A stretch of DNA of 64,000 nucleotides from Flavobacterium sp. N2820 (GTDB lineage Bacteria; Bacteroidota; Bacteroidia; Flavobacteriales; Flavobacteriaceae): NCBI RefSeq assembly GCF_025947285.1, contig NZ_CP110008.1, forward strand, positions 62,001 through 126,000, given 5' to 3'. Below are positions 8,869 to 15,671 of the stretch, piece by piece; positions within the stretch are counted from its first letter, which is position 1; every line of letters starts with the position of its first letter. The notes beneath the pieces are model-generated. The model had not been told where the DNA came from, made no database searches, and was given only the letters and a program-made list of their open reading frames with translations. The position numbers and the translations under genes were made by a program.

Positions 8869-9324
8869 TTATCGAATATTAAAGGTTTGTTGAATAGTTG
8901 AAAGAGGTACAGAAAGCATTTTAAAGAAGTCTAAGTCATAAAATTGATGTGCTTCTCTTCCTCTTTTAAAATTTTTGTAAAAGCTTTGATATTCAAAAGG
9001 GTAGAAGAGTATTCCAGTGCCAATTACAATAAATACAAACGGGCTTTTTTTTCCATTTCCTAATAAATAAAACTGCATGTCAATTTCATCTTTGACTGAA
9101 ATTCCTGTGTTTGTTATAACATGATACACATCGTGTTCTTCTAAACTTGCTTGAATATTGAAATTGTATTTTAACAAAAAACAACCATAATGAAATCCCA
9201 AACTGTCTTGGGGAAGTTTTAGAAAATCTTGTATGGTAATATCCCAAGCTTTAGTTTGTTTAAATAAAAATTGATAAGGTACTTTGATGATTCGGTATAA
9301 GGTTTCAATTATGATTTCTTTCAT
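8869..9324 (-). CDS. Coq4-like protein with HDxxH-x11-E motif
   Basis: The 151-aa protein carries H64-D65-x2-H68-x11-E80 (EEHDVYHVITNTGISVKDE), the metal-binding signature of the Coq4 family. Coq4 acts in ubiquinone biosynthesis on the head-group of the precursor. The length is shorter than mitochondrial Coq4. The ATG at 9324 (MKEIIIETLYRII) was chosen because the longer frame would start at a TTG inside the operator palindrome. The window carries menaquinone genes (menB, menA, menC), so a classical ubiquinone role looks doubtful. It heads a unit with the 105-aa protein and creD. Family membership is fairly sure; the substrate is unknown. Confidence 0.75.
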   Translation of the reverse strand: MKEIIIETLYRIIKVPYQFLFKQTKAWDITIQDFLKLPQDSLGFHYGCFLLKYNFNIQASLEEHDVYHVITNTGISVKDEIDMQFYLLGNGKKSPFVFIVIGTGILFYPFEYQSFYKNFKRGREAHQFYDLDFFKMLSVPLSTIQQTFNIR

Positions 9325-9342
9325 TTTTATTAAATTTAAAAG

Positions 9343-9361
9343 TACTTTGAAATTCAAAGTA
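9343..9361. promoter_or_regulatory. Operator TACTTTG-N5-CAAAGTA before the Coq4-like gene
   Basis: A 19-bp palindrome: TACTTTG at 9343-9349, AAATT, CAAAGTA at 9355-9361. It lies 18 bp upstream of the Coq4-like ATG and 19 bp past the regulator's stop codon. The same half-sites recur at 10700-10718. The half-site resembles the TAnnTTTG -7 box, so a bound protein would cover the promoter. Confidence 0.75.
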
Positions 9362-9380
9362 TATAGATAAAAAAATAGAT

Positions 9381-9677
9381 TTAACTTTTCTTAATTAATT
9401 TTTCAAGCGCTTCAATATGTGAAGTAAAGGCAATTCTCCCTTCTTTTGTTGCACTATATTTTGTATTTGGTTTTTTTCCAATGAACTGTTTTTCAATTTG
9501 AATATAATTTTCTAATTCTAATGCTTTTGTGTGTGAAGCTAAGTTACCATCAGTTACGCCTAACAGCTCCTTTAACATATTAAAATCGGCACTTTCATTC
9601 ACCATCAATACCGACATAATCCCCAAACGAATTCGGTGATCAAAGGCTTTGTTGATATTTTGGATGATGTTTAGCAT
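9381..9677 (-). CDS. Winged-helix transcriptional regulator (HTH_34 type)
   Basis: The 98-aa cytoplasmic DNA-binding protein is made of little more than one winged helix. It shows DHRIRLGIMSVLMV (helix 1), FNMLKELLGVTDGNLASHTKAL (helix-turn-helix) and the wing IEKQFIGKKPNTKYSATKEG. Such MarR/ArsR-like mini-regulators bind short palindromes as dimers. It is the third gene of the unit beginning at 10692, whose start carries a TACTTTG-N5-CAAAGTA palindrome; the same palindrome lies directly downstream of this gene. I infer that it controls its own operon and the Coq4-like/creD unit. Confidence 0.85.
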   Translation of the reverse strand: MLNIIQNINKAFDHRIRLGIMSVLMVNESADFNMLKELLGVTDGNLASHTKALELENYIQIEKQFIGKKPNTKYSATKEGRIAFTSHIEALEKLIKKS

Positions 9678-9679
9678 GA

Positions 9680-9726
9680 GTTTGTTTAAAGGTTTAAAGT
9701 TTGAGGTTTAAAAGGTTAAAAGTTTT
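9680..9726. repeat. Intergenic low-complexity GTTTAAA word repeat
   Basis: The words GTTTAAAGG, GTTTAAAG, GGTTTAAAAGG and GGTTAAAAG follow one another between the regulator start and the end of the 119-aa gene. Similar words in inverted sense occur at 40252-40300 and 63572-63606. Confidence 0.5.
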
Positions 9727-10067
9727 GTTACGATGTAAAAAAATAAAACAATGATAATTGAGTAAACTAAACAAAAAGGATAGCCAAAAATATAAAATTG
9801 GTTTGTTCCATTGTCTTGAATTATTTCCTCTTCTAATTGTTCGTATTCATATTTGTATTCATTTCCGTCAATTTTACCATTATTATTTAACTCAATTTTT
9901 CTTAATTCTTGTCTATCAATAAAATCAAAATATTGTAACGACAAAATGGATATTAGATAAAAACTGATTGATGATGTTGCAATTATTTTAAAATAGCTTA
10001 TTTTTTTCTTTCTTAACCAAAAAATGCACAAAAGGAAGAGTAAACTAAAACCAATTAAAAAATGCAT
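9708..10067 (-). CDS. Small membrane protein with an EF-hand-like loop
   Basis: The 119-aa protein has an N-terminal hydrophobic helix, a second one after a KKK turn (SYFKIIATSSISFYLISILSL), a charged central region and a C-terminal helix (FCLVYSIIIVLFFYIVTKLL). The central ELNNNGKIDGNE fits the EF-hand loop spacing (positions 3, 5, G6, I8, E12) with Glu in place of Asp at position 1, so calcium binding is possible but uncertain. No family is recognised. Its ATG is 1 bp past the stop of the 207-aa gene, which indicates tight co-transcription. Confidence 0.6.
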   Translation of the reverse strand: MHFLIGFSLLFLLCIFWLRKKKISYFKIIATSSISFYLISILSLQYFDFIDRQELRKIELNNNGKIDGNEYKYEYEQLEEEIIQDNGTNQFYIFGYPFCLVYSIIIVLFFYIVTKLLTF

Positions 10068-10068
10068 A

Positions 10069-10692
10069 TTACTTTCTCTCGTATTTAAAATACATTAAAC
10101 TTCCGTATAAAATGTGGCAACCGCCAAAACCTAATGCCCAAAATAATAATCCATAACCTAAAAACCAAGTTGATAATAATCCCAAGGCAATCATCGTAAT
10201 TCCTAAATAACGAACGTCTCCCAAAGTATATTTGCTAGCATTTACACAAGCTAATCCGTAAAAAATTAAAGTCAAAGGAGCAACAAGTCCAAATATGTTT
10301 TTTTCGATTAAAAAGATAATGAAAAATCCACCTGTCGCTAGTGGAATCATGAAATTGATAACCAATCTTTTAGATGCGGTATTCCAAACATTTTCATGAC
10401 TTTTTCTAGCTTTGCTGATGCTTAGCACAATTCCAGTTGTAATAGATAATACTAAAACAGAAGTTGCAATAACAAGTAATCGAATTACAGCCGCTTCAGA
10501 AATGATTAAATCACGATAAGCGCCCAGTGTAGAGGTGTCAAAATAAATGGTTTTATAAGCAAACCAAGCGCCAACTAAAGCATAAACGCCTGCCAAAATT
10601 CCCGATAAACCACTCAAGGAAATAAAACGCGATGATTTGTTCATCAAATTTTTGATTTCTGTGATGTCGTTAAGATATTTCTCGTTTTCCAT
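10069..10692 (-). CDS. Six-helix membrane protein heading the regulator operon
   Basis: The 207-aa integral membrane protein has a short acidic cytoplasmic N-terminus (MENEKYLNDITEIKNLMNK) and six hydrophobic segments, including FISLSGLSGILAGVYALVGAWFAY cut by glycines and the final LLFWALGFGGCHILYGSLMYF. I do not recognise a functional family, although it is a common Bacteroidetes neighbour of such mini-regulators. The ATG at 10692 lies only 7 bp from the palindrome at 10700-10718, so repressor binding would directly block expression. It is the first gene of a three-gene unit ending with the winged-helix regulator. Confidence 0.75.
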   Translation of the reverse strand: MENEKYLNDITEIKNLMNKSSRFISLSGLSGILAGVYALVGAWFAYKTIYFDTSTLGAYRDLIISEAAVIRLLVIATSVLVLSITTGIVLSISKARKSHENVWNTASKRLVINFMIPLATGGFFIIFLIEKNIFGLVAPLTLIFYGLACVNASKYTLGDVRYLGITMIALGLLSTWFLGYGLLFWALGFGGCHILYGSLMYFKYERK

Positions 10693-10699
10693 TTTAAAG

Positions 10700-10718
10700 T
10701 ACTTTGAATTACAAAGTA
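10700..10718. promoter_or_regulatory. Operator TACTTTG-N5-CAAAGTA before the membrane-protein/regulator operon
   Basis: TACTTTG at 10700-10706, AATTA, CAAAGTA at 10712-10718. It is the second copy of the palindrome at 9343-9361, with identical half-sites and a different spacer. Confidence 0.75.
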
Positions 10719-10776
10719 AATAATAAATTATTTGCTGACCAAATGTTTTTAGATTATTTTTGAAAAAAAAATTGAA

Positions 10777-11034
10777 ATGAAGTTTTTAGGCTATTTTTTA
10801 AAAGGAGTTAGTATATTTATTTTAATAGGTTTAGTATTTAGTACTATTTCTGCCATAAAAAGGATTGGCAACCATACAGATGAAGATGCTGCGTTTATAT
10901 CAGGTTATATTTTTGGTATTGTTTTAGGAGTTTTAGGAATGGGTTGGGCGACATTTAGTTTATTTAAGTACGGTAATAAGCTAATAGCAAAAGCTAATCT
11001 TAAGCGTGAAATTTCAACTATCGGTAAAGAATAA
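10777..11034 (+). CDS. Small two-helix membrane protein
   Basis: The 85-aa protein has two hydrophobic segments (FLKGVSIFILIGLVFSTISA and FISGYIFGIVLGVLGMGWATFSLF) and a basic C-terminus. No family is recognised. TATTTTTG at 10755-10762 fits a -7 box 15 bp before the ATG. Its stop overlaps the start of the next gene by one base (TAATG), which suggests translational coupling. Confidence 0.7.
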   Translation: MKFLGYFLKGVSIFILIGLVFSTISAIKRIGNHTDEDAAFISGYIFGIVLGVLGMGWATFSLFKYGNKLIAKANLKREISTIGKE

Positions 11035-11384
11035 TGAAACCCACTGAAGCTTACATACTTCGTCAGCCAGCACAATATCAAGTTATGATGTTGCATGTTT
11101 TATCAGTGGTTGAGCAAGAGCTTTCAGTATCTGAATTACTTTTTAAATGGGGAATTCCATATGTGTATTATAAGAAAAAACCATTTTGTTATTTGGCACC
11201 AAATCGAAAAAAAGGGTTTTTAGATGTTGGGTTTGCTAAGGGATTTCAGTTGAAAAGAAATCAAGATGCCTTAGTTGACGAAAATAGGAATACGGTTAAA
11301 TCTTTACGCTATTTTTCGATTGAAACAATTGATAATACTGTTTTAATCGATGTTATTTCAGAATCAAAATTACTTTATAAATAA
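11034..11384 (+). CDS. DUF1801 domain protein
   Basis: The 116-aa cytoplasmic protein is of the DUF1801 type (YdhG-like, a fold resembling frataxin-related iron chaperones). Visible features are the N-terminal helix with LRQPAQYQVMMLHVLSVVEQEL, the central WGIPYVYYKKKPFCYLAPNRKKGFLDVGF strand region and the C-terminal helix. The molecular function is not established for the family. It is coupled to the preceding membrane-protein gene by a one-base overlap and ends at a strong hairpin. Confidence 0.75.
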   Translation: MKPTEAYILRQPAQYQVMMLHVLSVVEQELSVSELLFKWGIPYVYYKKKPFCYLAPNRKKGFLDVGFAKGFQLKRNQDALVDENRNTVKSLRYFSIETIDNTVLIDVISESKLLYK

Positions 11385-11419
11385 AAAGTCACGAATTCTT
11401 TTAGAACGCGTGACTTTTT
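11383..11419. terminator. Bidirectional terminator between convergent genes
   Basis: AAAAAGTCACG (11383-11393) is the exact reverse complement of CGTGACTTTTT (11409-11419), loop 15 nt, with A and T tracts serving both directions. Confidence 0.9.
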
Positions 11420-11437
11420 ATAATATTTTATAAAAAA

Positions 11438-12283
11438 CTATATTCTAAATATTCCTCCAATTGCAATAACGCGTTGGAAAAACCAAAAATTTTGTTCCGC
11501 AGAATCTGCTGAACTTTTTGTAGTTCTAATATTATTCATGTCGATGTAGCCCCCTTTTAATTCCGTTTGAATAAAGAAATGTTTGAAAAAAGTAAAATTC
11601 AAACCTACTTTTGCAGACAATCCATAACCAGCCACATTAAATTCGTCGTATCTGTCTTTTCCTAAAAGTGTGGTGTTTGTTTTTGGATATAACAGTCCAG
11701 CGCCCAATCCTTCTGTAATGTTAATTTGGAATTTATCAGTATTGGGTAATTTAAACAAAGAAGAAATATCATCCACACGAGAAATTTCAGTGTTTACATA
11801 ATTCAGTCCGTCGGTGTGTTCAAAAGTAAGAAAATCTTCATCTAAAGTCAACTGACCATCGATTGGATTCTCATTATAGTTTCCAGGATTTGGGTAATAA
11901 CCTGTATAATTTACTCTTCGGTCATTATACATAACATATTTCATATGATCAACCCCAATTGAAATATTGTAATGATCATTTATAAAATAGCCTATTCTAA
12001 AATTTGTCTGAGGAATAGTCATACGAGCCGGATTGACATAATCGCAATGCCATCCTTTTGGTTTGTCATGTGCAGAAACATTGTGAATTGTGAAATCATA
12101 ATCTGCTCCCTTAAAACGAATGTCAGATTTTGAATATGATTCACGATTTCCGCCCCAATAAATATAAAATTTACCTTTGTTTTTACTCGTGTATTTTTCA
12201 GGATTTTCAACTGTTTCTTGTGAAAAGGTGTACTGTGAAAAAACACAAAAAGTTAGTACAGCCATTAAAAATGGTTGCTTCAT
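11438..12283 (-). CDS. Predicted outer-membrane beta-barrel protein
   Basis: The 281-aa protein has a clear signal peptide (MKQPFLMAVLTFCVFSQYTFSQ) and alternating aromatic strands such as GKFYIYWGGNRESY, TNFRIGYFINDHYNISIGVDHMKYVM, GLSAKVGLNFTFFKHFFIQTELKGGYIDM and the terminal FFQRVIAIGGIFRI. A barrel of 8-12 strands is likely. No ligand or specific family is apparent. It starts 19 bp after kdsA and is probably in its transcription unit, but a functional link with Kdo synthesis is not shown. Confidence 0.75.
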   Translation of the reverse strand: MKQPFLMAVLTFCVFSQYTFSQETVENPEKYTSKNKGKFYIYWGGNRESYSKSDIRFKGADYDFTIHNVSAHDKPKGWHCDYVNPARMTIPQTNFRIGYFINDHYNISIGVDHMKYVMYNDRRVNYTGYYPNPGNYNENPIDGQLTLDEDFLTFEHTDGLNYVNTEISRVDDISSLFKLPNTDKFQINITEGLGAGLLYPKTNTTLLGKDRYDEFNVAGYGLSAKVGLNFTFFKHFFIQTELKGGYIDMNNIRTTKSSADSAEQNFWFFQRVIAIGGIFRI

Positions 12284-12302
12284 TTGAAGTTATAAAAAAA
12301 AA

Positions 12303-13121
12303 TTAAAATTGATTTACGGTTTTACGAATCGCTACTAATTTGGTCATTAAACCTTCGAAATAATCCAAATGTAGCATGTTTGCACCATCACTTTTTGCAT
12401 TGGATGGGTCAAAATGTGTTTCGATGAAAATTCCGTCTACACCTACAGCAATTCCAGCTTTGGCAATTGTTTCTATCATATCTGGTCGACCACCAGTAAC
12501 TCCTGTCATTTGATTGGGTTGTTGAAGTGAATGGGTCACATCCAGTACAGTGGTTGCAAAATTTTGCATGGTAGGAATTCCTCTGAAATCAACAATCATA
12601 TCTTGATAACCAAACATTGTTCCTCTATCAGTTACCATAATATTCTCGTTTTGGCAATCTAATACTTTTTGAACAGCGTGTTTCATGCTTTCAGGGCTCA
12701 TAAATTGTCCTTTTTTCAAATTCACCGTTTTTCCTGTTTTTGCAGCAGCTACTACTAAATCTGTTTGACGAACTAAAAAAGCTGGAATTTGTAATACATC
12801 TACATATTCAGCGGCCATGGCAGCGTCTTCGTTTGTGTGTATGTCTGTAACGGTTGGTACGCCAAATTCTTTAGAAACTTTTTGTAAAATTTTCAACGCT
12901 TTTTCGTCTCCAATTCCAGAAAAACTATCAATTCTTGAACGATTAGCTTTTTTAAAAGATCCTTTAAAAACGTAAGGAATTTGTAATTTATCAGTAACAG
13001 AAACTAATTTTTCAGCAATTCGCATAGCCATTTCTTCACCTTCAATAGCACAAGGTCCAGCTAATAAGAAAAAGTTGCCACTCTCAGTATGTTTTATTTG
13101 AGGTATGTTTTGTAAATTCAT
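12303..13121 (-). CDS. kdsA: 3-deoxy-8-phosphooctulonate (KDO8P) synthase, metal-dependent type
   Basis: It condenses phosphoenolpyruvate and arabinose 5-phosphate to KDO 8-phosphate for lipopolysaccharide core synthesis. The 272 residues align throughout with the family: GPCAIEGEEMAMRI, KGSFKKANRSRIDSFSG, PAFLVRQTDLV, VTDRGTMFGYQ, FIETHFDPSNAKSDG. Cys24 in AGPCAIE stands where the E. coli enzyme has Asn. With the His of DVTHSL, the Glu of FIETH and the Asp of AKSDG it completes the four ligands of the metal-dependent class. A TATCTTTG -7 box lies upstream at 13142-13149. Confidence 0.95.
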   Translation of the reverse strand: MNLQNIPQIKHTESGNFFLLAGPCAIEGEEMAMRIAEKLVSVTDKLQIPYVFKGSFKKANRSRIDSFSGIGDEKALKILQKVSKEFGVPTVTDIHTNEDAAMAAEYVDVLQIPAFLVRQTDLVVAAAKTGKTVNLKKGQFMSPESMKHAVQKVLDCQNENIMVTDRGTMFGYQDMIVDFRGIPTMQNFATTVLDVTHSLQQPNQMTGVTGGRPDMIETIAKAGIAVGVDGIFIETHFDPSNAKSDGANMLHLDYFEGLMTKLVAIRKTVNQF

Positions 13122-13141
13122 TTGTGTTGATTTTGAAGTTG

Positions 13142-13149
13142 CAAAGATA
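13142..13149 (-). promoter_or_regulatory. -7 box of kdsA
   Basis: The complement reads TATCTTTG (TAnnTTTG), 20 bp before the kdsA ATG, directly after the terminator of the preceding gene. Confidence 0.6.
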
Positions 13150-13185
13150 AAAATAAAAACCTTCTAAACAGCAGTTTAAAAGGTT
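13150..13185 (-). terminator. Terminator of the lipoprotein gene
   Basis: On the minus strand, AACCTTTTAAAC and GTTTAGAAGGTT form a 12-bp stem with one mismatch and a 4-nt loop (13158-13185), followed by a T-rich stretch. Confidence 0.7.
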
Positions 13186-13213
13186 ACTTATGTTACACTT
13201 TATTTATTTTTTA

Positions 13214-13675
13214 TTATTTATCACGTGTTGGGAATTTTTTTAATGATAATCCTTTCGGACAAAGTATTTTTCCTTTTTCAAAAGTATTAAAATACATCGT
13301 TAGTTTTTTTGTTGTTCCTTCTAAAGTTACCTCATAAATCCCAATAGTTCCAGCGCCCATGGTATTGTTTTTGGTAGGAAATGGGCAACAAGTGTCAACT
13401 TTTTTGAAACTGATTTTCTCACCATTTGGACCTTCCAAGGCATTGAAATAATAAGTTATATTTATGGTTTCTTGCTTGTCATGAATAAATCCAATATTTA
13501 CTGGATAATCAGGATCAAATCCATATTTACTGTCTTGTGCATATTCTGTTAAAATGTATCTGCCATCAGTAAATGAAGGTCTTTTAGCAGTATTGTCTAC
13601 GTTTTTTAAGGTAGATTCTGTGCTCACACAACCGGTTAATAATAGGGCGGTAATTATTGAAAAAAAATACTTCAT
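13214..13675 (-). CDS. Small lipoprotein of unknown function
   Basis: The 153-aa protein has a lipoprotein signal peptide with lipobox LTGC (MKYFFSIITALLLTGCVSTES). The mature part appears beta-rich, with a VDTCCPFPTKN segment holding two adjacent cysteines and a third at ILCPKG. No catalytic motif is seen. It is likely anchored to the outer membrane on the periplasmic side. The start is 1 bp past the stop of the DUF4199 gene, so the two form a unit; a terminator follows. Confidence 0.8.
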   Translation of the reverse strand: MKYFFSIITALLLTGCVSTESTLKNVDNTAKRPSFTDGRYILTEYAQDSKYGFDPDYPVNIGFIHDKQETINITYYFNALEGPNGEKISFKKVDTCCPFPTKNNTMGAGTIGIYEVTLEGTTKKLTMYFNTFEKGKILCPKGLSLKKFPTRDK

Positions 13676-13676
13676 T

Positions 13677-14180
13677 TTATTTTAATTTACTAGTTGAATC
13701 AGGTGTTTTTGTTTTTAAAATGTATGCAACAATCGCGCCAATAACTACTCCAAAAGATAATCCGCCCGAAATACTTTGCCAAATATATGCTGTTAAATTA
13801 AAATAACTTTTCGCTTCTTCTAATGTTAATCTTTTGCTTTCTACTGAGAGCGCAATCAGTTTGTCAAAATAGTTTGGGGTAATGAATTCATGAGTAATAA
13901 ATTGTGTAATCGGGCTAAAAATTACAACAACAAATGAAATGACAACACCCGAAATAAATCCCTGTCTCCAATTCATATCTCCCATATAAAAGTTTTCCTT
14001 TTTATCTTTCAAAGCCAAATAATACAATATAAAATTTGGAAAAATGATAAGCATCGTAAAAAACATTTGCCATTTTATTTTTTCATCATGAAATCCCAAT
14101 TGTTTTTCTAATGTCATCCAAGCCAAAAAGATAATTAACATGATAACAGCCCATTTGATTTCTATTTTAAACTTTTTCAT
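13677..14180 (-). CDS. DUF4199 family membrane protein
   Basis: The 167-aa inner-membrane protein has four hydrophobic segments: WAVIMLIIFLAWMTLEK, MFFTMLIIFPNFILYYLAL, QGFISGVVISFVVVIFSPITQF and LSFGVVIGAIVAYILK. These, with the central amphipathic region, fit DUF4199, a Bacteroidetes family of unknown function. I chose ATG 14180 (MKKFKIEIKWA) because the 14228 start would precede the likely promoter (TAATTTTG, complement of 14205-14212). It is divergent from the YeeE/YedE pair. Confidence 0.8.
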   Translation of the reverse strand: MKKFKIEIKWAVIMLIIFLAWMTLEKQLGFHDEKIKWQMFFTMLIIFPNFILYYLALKDKKENFYMGDMNWRQGFISGVVISFVVVIFSPITQFITHEFITPNYFDKLIALSVESKRLTLEEAKSYFNLTAYIWQSISGGLSFGVVIGAIVAYILKTKTPDSTSKLK

Positions 14181-14204
14181 TTTTTTAATAGTATTTTGTT
14201 GCTT

Positions 14205-14262
14205 CAAAATTAGCCAAATTTGTAACATTTGTTACCAAAACCAATCTTAATTTCTATTTTTG
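14205..14262. promoter_or_regulatory. Divergent promoters with a small palindrome between them
   Basis: TAATTTTG on the minus strand (14205-14212) faces the DUF4199 gene and TATTTTTG on the plus strand (14255-14262) faces the YeeE/YedE gene. Between them lies GTAAC-ATTT-GTTAC (14222-14235), possibly an operator. Confidence 0.5.
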
Positions 14263-14282
14263 TACAAAATTGCAAAAAAAAT

Positions 14283-14849
14283 ATGGAATATATCTATGGA
14301 ACGTGGCATTGGGCAGTTTCTGGTTTTTTAATCGGAGTTACAATGCTTATTTTAACTTATTTTGGAAAAACATTTGGCATGTCGTCTAATTTGCGAACCT
14401 TGTGTTCTATGGCAGGAGCTGGAAAATTTACCGATTTTTTTAAATTAGATTGGCGCGAACAAAAATGGAGTTTAGCTGTTGTTTTAGGAGCAATTGTTGG
14501 TGGATTTATAGCGTATCATTTTTTGTCAAATGGAACAGGGGTTTCTTTAAATCCTGATACAATTACTCAATTACAAGCAATCGGAATTGAAGCACCTAAC
14601 GGAAAGTTATTGCCAGATGCAATTTTTAGCATTGAAACATTACAAACACCAAAAGGATTCGCGATTTTATTGATGGGAGGATTATTAATTGGTTTTGGAA
14701 CACGTTATGCTGGCGGTTGTACATCAGGTCATGCTATTTCTGGATTAAGTAATTTGCAATTGCCTTCTTTGGTAGCGGTCATTGGATTTTTTATTGGAGG
14801 TTTGTTGATGGCGCATTTGATTTTGCCTTTAATTTTTAAAACAACATAA
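14283..14849 (+). CDS. YeeE/YedE family sulfur transporter, first half
   Basis: The 188-aa inner-membrane protein belongs to the YeeE/YedE (sulfur transport) family, whose members import thiosulfate or related sulfur species. It holds about five membrane segments and the conserved cysteine motif RYAGGCTSGHAISG near residues 142-155. The ATG at 14283 (MEYIYGTWHW) was chosen; the longer frame lacks an upstream promoter. The stop is 4 bp before the next gene, which carries the other half, so a functional heteromer is likely. Confidence 0.85.
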   Translation: MEYIYGTWHWAVSGFLIGVTMLILTYFGKTFGMSSNLRTLCSMAGAGKFTDFFKLDWREQKWSLAVVLGAIVGGFIAYHFLSNGTGVSLNPDTITQLQAIGIEAPNGKLLPDAIFSIETLQTPKGFAILLMGGLLIGFGTRYAGGCTSGHAISGLSNLQLPSLVAVIGFFIGGLLMAHLILPLIFKTT

Positions 14850-14853
14850 ATTT

Positions 14854-15267
14854 ATGAAGCTAGCACGTTTTTTTCTAACAGGAGTTTTATTCGGAATTGT
14901 TTTAACTAAGGCAGAAGCTGTTTCTTGGTATCGAATTTATGAAATGTTTCATTTTCAATCGTTTCATATGTTCGGAATTATAGGCACAGCTCTTTTTACA
15001 GGAATTGTTGGATTACAATTCATAAAAAAGAAAAAATTAAAAGATTTTAATGGACTTCCAATCAAGATTATTGAAAAAGAAAGAGGTTTTTGGAGGTATG
15101 TAATTGGCGGAACAATTTTTGGATTAGGATGGGCATTGGTTGGTAGTTGCCCTGGACCAATTTTTATTTTATTGGGAACAGGTACTTATGCAATTGCTGT
15201 AGTTTTAATCGGTGCATTACTAGGAACTTATATCTATGGTTTGTTAAAAGATAGATTGCCTCATTAA
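14854..15267 (+). CDS. YeeE/YedE family sulfur transporter, second half
   Basis: The 137-aa membrane protein has four helices and the conserved GSCPGPIFILLGTG motif, whose cysteine corresponds to the second conserved Cys site of full-length YeeE. With the preceding gene it makes a two-subunit version of a transporter that is a single polypeptide in E. coli. Such pairs are common in Bacteroidetes, often next to sulfur or metallo-beta-lactamase genes, none of which is present here. Confidence 0.85.
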   Translation: MKLARFFLTGVLFGIVLTKAEAVSWYRIYEMFHFQSFHMFGIIGTALFTGIVGLQFIKKKKLKDFNGLPIKIIEKERGFWRYVIGGTIFGLGWALVGSCPGPIFILLGTGTYAIAVVLIGALLGTYIYGLLKDRLPH

Positions 15268-15343
15268 AATTAAGTTAAAGTAATAAAAGAGATATTATAT
15301 TGGTTGTAGATTTTGTAAATTTGTTATAGATAAATGAATAATT

Positions 15344-15610
15344 ATGAAAACTACCTTATATATTCAAAATTTAAAATGTGGCGGTTGTGCCAATACAATT
15401 ACTAAAAATATTTCTCTGATAGATGCAGTAAAAGAGGTAAATGTAAATGTTGAAGAGAGTTCAGTTTCTTTCGATTATCCAACAGAAGAAAAACTTAGAG
15501 CAGTAAAAGAAAAATTAAAAACATTAGGTTATCCAGAAGATGGAGCGCTTAATAGTTTAGGTTCAAAAGCCAAATCTTATGTGAGTTGTGCGATTGGAAA
15601 AATGAGTTAA
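15344..15610 (+). CDS. Heavy-metal-associated (HMA) domain protein
   Basis: The 88-aa cytoplasmic protein has an HMA fold in residues 1-66, with the metal-binding loop LKCGGCANTI (CxxC). This is the arrangement of copper chaperones and of metal-transport ATPase N-termini. A short tail has one more cysteine (SYVSCAIG). It lies 76 bp after the YeeE/YedE pair with a terminator after it, so it could be read from the same transcript or its own. The metal (probably Cu) is inferred from the family. Confidence 0.85.
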   Translation: MKTTLYIQNLKCGGCANTITKNISLIDAVKEVNVNVEESSVSFDYPTEEKLRAVKEKLKTLGYPEDGALNSLGSKAKSYVSCAIGKMS

Positions 15611-15614
15611 TCAA

Positions 15615-15650
15615 AAAAACCTTCAAAATATTTATGTTTTGAAGGTTTTT
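15615..15650. terminator. Bidirectional terminator between the HMA gene and the NifU-like gene
   Basis: AAAAACCTTCAAAA (15615-15628) is the exact reverse complement of TTTTGAAGGTTTTT (15637-15650), loop 8 nt, between convergent genes. Confidence 0.9.
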
Positions 15651-15671
15651 GAATTTTGTAAATTGATTATT

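Noticed and set aside
14229..14282. Longer N-terminus of the YeeE/YedE gene starting at TTG 14229
   Set aside because: It would begin upstream of the probable -7 box (14255-14262) and has no sequence resembling the family.
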